Made by a program: the position numbers and the translations under genes. From CAXXOK01 sp001604115 (GTDB lineage Bacteria; Bacillota; Clostridia; Christensenellales; Aristaeellaceae), in assembly GCA_034928535.1 (NCBI GenBank), contig JAYFOV010000016.1:56358-120357 (forward strand): DNA of 64,000 bases, given 5' to 3'. Of the stretch, positions 60,587-64,000 are shown piece after piece (position 1 is the stretch's first letter; each line of letters begins with the position of its first letter). The notes beneath the pieces were generated by a model that saw only the letters and a list, made by a program, of their open reading frames with translations, searched no databases and was not told where the DNA came from.

Positions 60587-61087
60587 TCATGATGTTGGCT
60601 CTTTATGCTTAATATCCTCTGTAACCTTGTAAACAAAGTCGACATCGATGTCCTCACAACCACCCTCCAGCTTGCAATACTCCAATACATCCATCCCCAA
60701 CTGCCGCGCCACCTCATTCTGCGATAACCCTGCCGCCCGCCGAGCCTTACGCAGCTGGACATGCGCAAGTTCTACCCCCGGAGCCGCGCCCTGCGTCTGA
60801 ATCGCCTCCATGAACCATAACTCCTCATCATGGAACAGGTACACATCCGACTGCACTTCGTCTACAGTAACCTTACAGGTATAGCGCGTCCCCTGCCCAC
60901 CGGATTTCAGGCTTGCCGCCTGGCGCTCGTCAGTTATGCAGTCGATCTTCACAGGTGACCCGCCTGACAGCTGATACGCCACCGGCCTGATACGCCCGCC
61001 CAGCTCATGACGCGCGACCACGGTCACATAATCCTTGTGCGTTGTTGGCACGGACGCGGAATTGGGCGCCTGGTTCTGCATCGCCAT
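60587..61087 (-). CDS. HTH protein with unusual N-terminal domain, last gene of the SOS-like cassette
   Basis: 166 residues. The C-terminal 60 residues form a Cro/XRE-like HTH (LRKARRAAGLSQNEVARQLGMDVLEYCKLEGG). The N-terminal 100 residues ('VVARHELGGRIRPVAYQLSGGSPVKIDCITDERQAASLKSGGQGTRYTCKV', then 'VYLFHDEELWFMEAI') are an uncharacterised beta-rich domain. It lies 20 bases downstream of the Y-family polymerase gene on the same strand. It might regulate the cassette or associate with the polymerase; neither is known. Confidence 0.72.
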   Translation of the reverse strand: MAMQNQAPNSASVPTTHKDYVTVVARHELGGRIRPVAYQLSGGSPVKIDCITDERQAASLKSGGQGTRYTCKVTVDEVQSDVYLFHDEELWFMEAIQTQGAAPGVELAHVQLRKARRAAGLSQNEVARQLGMDVLEYCKLEGGCEDIDVDFVYKVTEDIKHKEPTS

Positions 61088-61106
61088 GACAGGTCACCTT
61101 CCTTCT

Positions 61107-62390
61107 TCACATGCCATACATTGCAACGGGGTGGATCGTATGATCCGCCTTCGGATCTAGGGTTGCAGCTTTTCGATCAATCAACACGATGCCCTTTTGT
61201 ACGATGTTGTTGCCAAACCGATTGCGCAGCATGTCGACATTGCGCTCCAACTGCTCTATCCGGGCTTGTTTTTCCGCGCTGCCAAACAGATCCATCTGCA
61301 CGGGCACGCTTTCCGGCACCAGCGTCCCGCAACTGATGCCCAACCCTCGAAACGGATACATCCTTGCATATCGCTCGTCGAATAGCTTCATGGCTTCGCG
61401 GATGATATCCACTGCCAGATTGGTGGATGTTCCCAGCATGTGCTGGCAAGAGTGCCAATCCAGCGTTGTGGTGGTTCGGTTGTTTCCGTCCGTATACTTG
61501 ATTACATTCCTGACCCCGATAGAGATGTTCCGGCTGCGAAACCCGTGCTCCCGAAGCCGCATGGCCACACACTCCGCCAGTATGGTCACGATGCAGAGCG
61601 CGTCATCCCGGTTTTCAATATCGCTGGGTGCCGTTGTCGAGTTCCCTATGCTCTTGATCGCCATGGATTCGCTCACTGGCATGACCGGGGTCATATCCAC
61701 CCCACGCGCGTAGGATTGCAGCATATCGGCTGTCTTGCCAAACTTGCGCCTTAGACACTCCGAATCAAACCTCGCCAGATCCCCGATCGTCCGGATGTTG
61801 ATATCTGCATATTTCTTGGTGGTCTGCCTGCCGACATATAAAAGCTCGGATACCGGGAGTGGCCATACCTTTTCCTTAAAATTGTCCCTGCGGATGACCG
61901 TGGTCGCGTCCGGCTTTTTCAGATCAGAGCCGAGCTTGGCAAAAATCTTGTTGAAGCTCACGCCCACGGAGATCGTCAGCCCGAGTTCATCCCGCACGCG
62001 GTTTCGGATGGAATTGGCGATCTGCTCCCCGTCCTCGATCGTCACGCCGGGGTTGCTCAGATCGACCCAGTTCTCATCCAGCCCAAATGCCTCCACGCGA
62101 TCGGAGTATTCCAGATAGATCTTGCGCATCAGCCGCGAAAAATGCAGATAACGCTCATAACGCGGATGTAGGATAATCAGGTTCGGGCATACTTGCTTGG
62201 CTTGCCAGTTCGCCATGCCCGTCTGGATGCCGTAGCCCTTGGCAATCGCGTTGGCGGTCAGTACAATGCCGTGCCGATCCTCCTGGCTGCCGCAAACCGC
62301 GACCGGGTAGGGGCGGAGGGCGGGGTTGTCAAGGATCTCGACGGAGGCGTAGTACTTGTTGGCGTCACAGTGCAGAATCACCTTGTCCAC
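61107..62390 (-). CDS. Y-family DNA polymerase (UmuC/DinB-type)
   Basis: 427 residues. 'LHCDANKYYASVEILDNPAL' holds the first catalytic Asp, 'AFGLDENWVDL' the DE pair, and 'GVSFNKIFAKLGSDLKKPDATTV' completes the palm; 'VPVSELLYVGRQTTKKYADI' covers the thumb. The C-terminus has QMDLFG, a beta-clamp-binding motif. Translesion synthesis across damaged bases is the known role. The GTG at 62390 is chosen because AGGAGG lies 8 bases before it, whereas the GTG at 62399 overlaps it. It overlaps the LexA-like gene by 26 bases. Pol V-like proteins of this form are frequent on mobile elements and in Clostridia. Confidence 0.92.
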   Translation of the reverse strand: MDKVILHCDANKYYASVEILDNPALRPYPVAVCGSQEDRHGIVLTANAIAKGYGIQTGMANWQAKQVCPNLIILHPRYERYLHFSRLMRKIYLEYSDRVEAFGLDENWVDLSNPGVTIEDGEQIANSIRNRVRDELGLTISVGVSFNKIFAKLGSDLKKPDATTVIRRDNFKEKVWPLPVSELLYVGRQTTKKYADINIRTIGDLARFDSECLRRKFGKTADMLQSYARGVDMTPVMPVSESMAIKSIGNSTTAPSDIENRDDALCIVTILAECVAMRLREHGFRSRNISIGVRNVIKYTDGNNRTTTTLDWHSCQHMLGTSTNLAVDIIREAMKLFDERYARMYPFRGLGISCGTLVPESVPVQMDLFGSAEKQARIEQLERNVDMLRNRFGNNIVQKGIVLIDRKAATLDPKADHTIHPVAMYGM

Positions 62391-62643
62391 CCGAACCACC
62401 TCCTACATCAGCTGACATTATCGGTTTTGCCCGTAACGTTCTCGAATGGCCATCCCACTTGACCAGCAGGCCGTCGCGAACCATCCGATCAATGTGCCCC
62501 TGCACGGTTGAAGTGGATCTGAGATCCATTGCCCGGCAGATATCACGTACGCTGGGCGAGTAATGCTCCCGTTCCTGGTACGACAATATATAAGCATAGA
62601 TACGGCGTCGCATTGACCCGTTTGAAGTGTCTGGCCTGTTCAT
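62365..62643 (-). CDS. Stand-alone LexA-type DNA-binding domain protein
   Basis: 92 residues. The winged-helix signature of LexA N-terminal domains is complete ('MRRRIYAYILSYQEREHYSPSVRDICRAMDLRSTSTVQGHIDRMVRDGLL' by pattern, then RTLRAK). There is no S24 peptidase domain, so the protein cannot self-cleave. The preceding gene encodes an XRE-S24 protein with an intact peptidase. The start at 62643 has GGGAGGG 6 bases before it. It presumably represses or helps control the polymerase gene that it overlaps. Confidence 0.8.
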   Translation of the reverse strand: MNRPDTSNGSMRRRIYAYILSYQEREHYSPSVRDICRAMDLRSTSTVQGHIDRMVRDGLLVKWDGHSRTLRAKPIMSADVGGGSGGQGDSAL

Positions 62644-62741
62644 CCAATCCCTCCCCGTGATAGGCATCTGAAAAAGCGTACACAAAATACACGTTTCCAC
62701 CATCGGATGAAAACGAAAGTTATGGGTTCTCAAGATCAACC

Positions 62742-63566
62742 TCAGACGACGGCGATGTCGCCTTCGTCCAGCAGTCCCAGTACGCGGCCAACGCAGCGGA
62801 TATCGTCATAATCGGAGAATCGAACATCACGATACTTGCGGTTGTGAGATACCAGACAATTCTTGCCCAGCTCTTTCACAAAGCTCTCGCCGTTGACCAT
62901 AAACACGCCTAGCTCGCCAATGGCAAGACTCTCCGTCTGCTGAATGAGCAGCCGATCCCCATCCTTGAGCGTGGGGCGCATACTGTCGCCGGCAACATGC
63001 ACGATCATATCGGCGCTGGCGGTTTCAGGCGTTTCATATACGTCGAGCCATTCGTAGTTATCGCCCTCGGGCACATACTCGCCGATCCCCGCCGAAGCCG
63101 GCAGATAGTAATCGCGCAGCTGCATGATCTTTCTAGCCTTGCGCTTCACTTCTGCCTGCTGCCGTTCCACTTCCATCTTCATAACGCTGGTGATCATCTG
63201 CAAGCCATGGGAATCCAGATTACGGTACTGCTCGATCAGCCGCCGCTCCGTCATGGAGAGGCTGCGGTAGGTGGTGGTCGTGACCCCCATCAGTTCGTCC
63301 GGCGTGACATCATAGAGCTTGCAAAGCCTGTACAACGTGCCGACATCCGGGAAATTTGCGTCCTTTTCCCAGTTGCTGACTGACGCACTGGTTACCTTTA
63401 GGTGCGCGGCTACATCCAACTGCTGCAAACCCAGACGCTCGCGGTTCACCCGCAGGTTGTGCCCCAGGCTCGGCTGCCATTCCGTTTTATATCGCGCTGC
63501 GCGGCTGCTTCGTATCTTTTGCGGTTCGCCCGTGGTTTGAATCTCTGTATCGACCAACTTCTTCAT
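62742..63566 (-). CDS. XRE-family repressor with S24 (LexA/CI-like) self-cleaving peptidase domain
   Basis: 274 residues. Residues about 35-90 are an XRE/Cro HTH ('LGHNLRVNRERLGLQQLDVAAHLKVTSASVSNWEKDANFPDVGTLYRLCKLYDVTPDELMG'), followed by a linker. The C-terminal S24 peptidase has a cleavage site Ala159-Gly160 (PASAGIGEY), nucleophile Ser195 (GDSMRP) and general base Lys231 (GESFVKEL). The 36-residue Ser-Lys spacing fits LexA/CI. RecA-triggered autocleavage would relieve repression. It is the first gene of the cassette, with a readable promoter; the start at 63566 follows GCAGGAGG. Confidence 0.93.
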   Translation of the reverse strand: MKKLVDTEIQTTGEPQKIRSSRAARYKTEWQPSLGHNLRVNRERLGLQQLDVAAHLKVTSASVSNWEKDANFPDVGTLYRLCKLYDVTPDELMGVTTTTYRSLSMTERRLIEQYRNLDSHGLQMITSVMKMEVERQQAEVKRKARKIMQLRDYYLPASAGIGEYVPEGDNYEWLDVYETPETASADMIVHVAGDSMRPTLKDGDRLLIQQTESLAIGELGVFMVNGESFVKELGKNCLVSHNRKYRDVRFSDYDDIRCVGRVLGLLDEGDIAVV

Positions 63567-63590
63567 AGCGTACCTCCTGCTTTCGCTGCA

Positions 63591-63619
63591 AGTATAACAC
63601 AACTTGAACCGGGTGTAAA
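63591..63619 (-). promoter_or_regulatory. Promoter of the repressor-polymerase cassette
   Basis: Minus strand: -35 TTTACA (63614-63619), 17-base spacer, -10 TATACT (63591-63596), about 25 bases before the repressor start. I see no clear GAAC-N4-GTTC LexA box over it; GAAC occurs singly near 63606 and 63623. Confidence 0.75.
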
Positions 63620-63668
63620 AGCGAACACGCAAAATATTTTGAAAATAAAAAATATGTCTTTGTTCCCG

Positions 63669-63697
63669 TTGACATGCTACTTCTGTGGTGATAAGCT
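63669..63697 (+). promoter_or_regulatory. Divergent promoter opposite the repressor
   Basis: -35 TTGACA (63669-63674), 17-base spacer, -10 TAAGCT (63692-63697). The first hexamer is perfect consensus. It drives the two small ORFs that follow. Confidence 0.7.
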
Positions 63698-63734
63698 CTT
63701 GTCATTTCAAGCGAGCAATCAAGGGAGATGCGCG

Positions 63735-63833
63735 ATGACCATTGTATCTGCCTTGATGCCACAACGTTTGAATTTCGTATGTAACATGGCATTTTCTGCT
63801 AACGGGAACAAATTACGAACACAAAATTGTTGA
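63735..63833 (+). CDS. Possible small peptide, 32 residues
   Basis: MTIVSALMPQ... 32 residues; AAGGGAG lies 7 bases before the ATG. It follows the divergent promoter by about 40 bases. No motif is recognised. The case rests on the promoter and ribosome binding site only. It might be an uncharacterised small protein or simply an open stretch. Confidence 0.35.
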   Translation: MTIVSALMPQRLNFVCNMAFSANGNKLRTQNC

Positions 63834-63855
63834 TTTGAATAGGAGGCGCATTTGG

Positions 63856-63960
63856 GTGAAGGAAACAACATTGAGTAGCCATAAGATGATATGCCCACTG
63901 TGCGGAAAGCGAGCTATTGCTATAATTAAGTGGTCGAGTGAGCATGTTCAATCACCTTGA
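63856..63960 (+). CDS. Possible small cysteine-motif protein, 34 residues
   Basis: GTG start with AGGAGG 9 bases upstream. The peptide is 34 residues with MICPLCGKRA, a CxxC knuckle resembling the start of small 'cysteine-rich KTR' proteins, but without the usual second CxxC, so it may be truncated or a different protein. It lies 22 bases after the preceding small ORF and is divergent from the repressor. Confidence 0.45.
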   Translation: MKETTLSSHKMICPLCGKRAIAIIKWSSEHVQSP

Positions 63961-64000
63961 AATGTGTCATCGAGCAGCGATTATACAAAGCCATCATGCG

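Noticed and set aside
62644..63700. Canonical GAAC-N4-GTTC LexA box in the SOS-like cassette
   Set aside because: Single GAAC half-sites occur near 63606 and 63623 but no properly spaced inverted pair is seen; damage control is therefore inferred only from the S24 protein.
1..64000. tRNA and rRNA genes
   Set aside because: No cloverleaf with the T-loop GGTTCGAATCC type or CCA-like ends was recognised. The only GGTTCGA-like string (near 25442) belongs to the TPP riboswitch.

Overview
The window reads as chromosomal DNA of a GC-rich, Gram-positive-type anaerobe of the Firmicutes, most likely class Clostridia. Supporting signs are consensus AGGAGG ribosome binding sites, consensus vegetative promoters with 17-base spacers, a TPP riboswitch in front of thiT, a cdaA-cdaR pair, a CadC-type metal repressor, a DUF5685 protein beside dnaK, and a YesM/YesN-type two-component system next to a sugar ABC transporter. 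I cannot name a genus from sequence alone. Most of the window is GC-rich; roughly 43.5-45.7 kb and 56.1-60.6 kb are visibly richer in A+T and look like accessory DNA.

Layout. 0-7.4 kb: the end of minD, rodA, a secreted SH3-repeat protein, an esterase, a large membrane protein and an auxin-efflux-type carrier. 7.4-10 kb: a metal-efflux operon (CadC-like repressor, a stand-alone HMA domain, a P1B-ATPase) with a readable promoter and operator. 10-17.2 kb: a DNA glycosylase, a chaperone block (DnaK, DUF5685, a J-domain protein with a cysteine-rich tail, a zinc-ribbon membrane protein) and uvrB. 17.6-24.6 kb: citrate synthase, divergent from a six-gene surface-glycan operon that includes a split transketolase, LicD and a flippase. 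24.7-25.5 kb: thiT with its riboswitch.

25.8-32.5 kb: a LacI-type regulator divergent from a hexuronate operon (uxaB, kduI, kdgA-VOC fusion, kdgK, kduD) that converges on 2-keto-3-deoxygluconate and then KDPG. 32.6-43.4 kb: an FAD oxidoreductase, an aldo/keto reductase, the operon cdaA-cdaR-(disordered membrane protein)-(P-loop ATPase)-rsmF, and then radC, a DUF218 protein and rsmG. 43.4-45.7 kb: an AT-rich stretch with two small genes and two long gaps. 45.7-54.9 kb: a sugar ABC importer with two tandem GH172 (DUF2961) enzymes, divergent from its likely histidine kinase and AraC-type response regulator.

54.9-64 kb is the accessory end. It holds an intact IS3-family element and a type IIS restriction-modification operon: a double-domain adenine methyltransferase followed by an AlwI-family endonuclease carrying two unusual C-terminal FGDG repeats. 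Beyond these is an SOS-like cassette: an XRE-S24 self-cleaving repressor, a stand-alone LexA-type DNA-binding domain, a Y-family polymerase and an HTH protein. Two tiny ORFs lie divergent from the repressor behind a near-consensus promoter. The most unusual signals are the endonuclease tail repeats, the split LexA-like regulation, the isoprenoid-synthase-like aspartate motifs of the DUF5685 protein and the transketolase pair inside the glycan operon.
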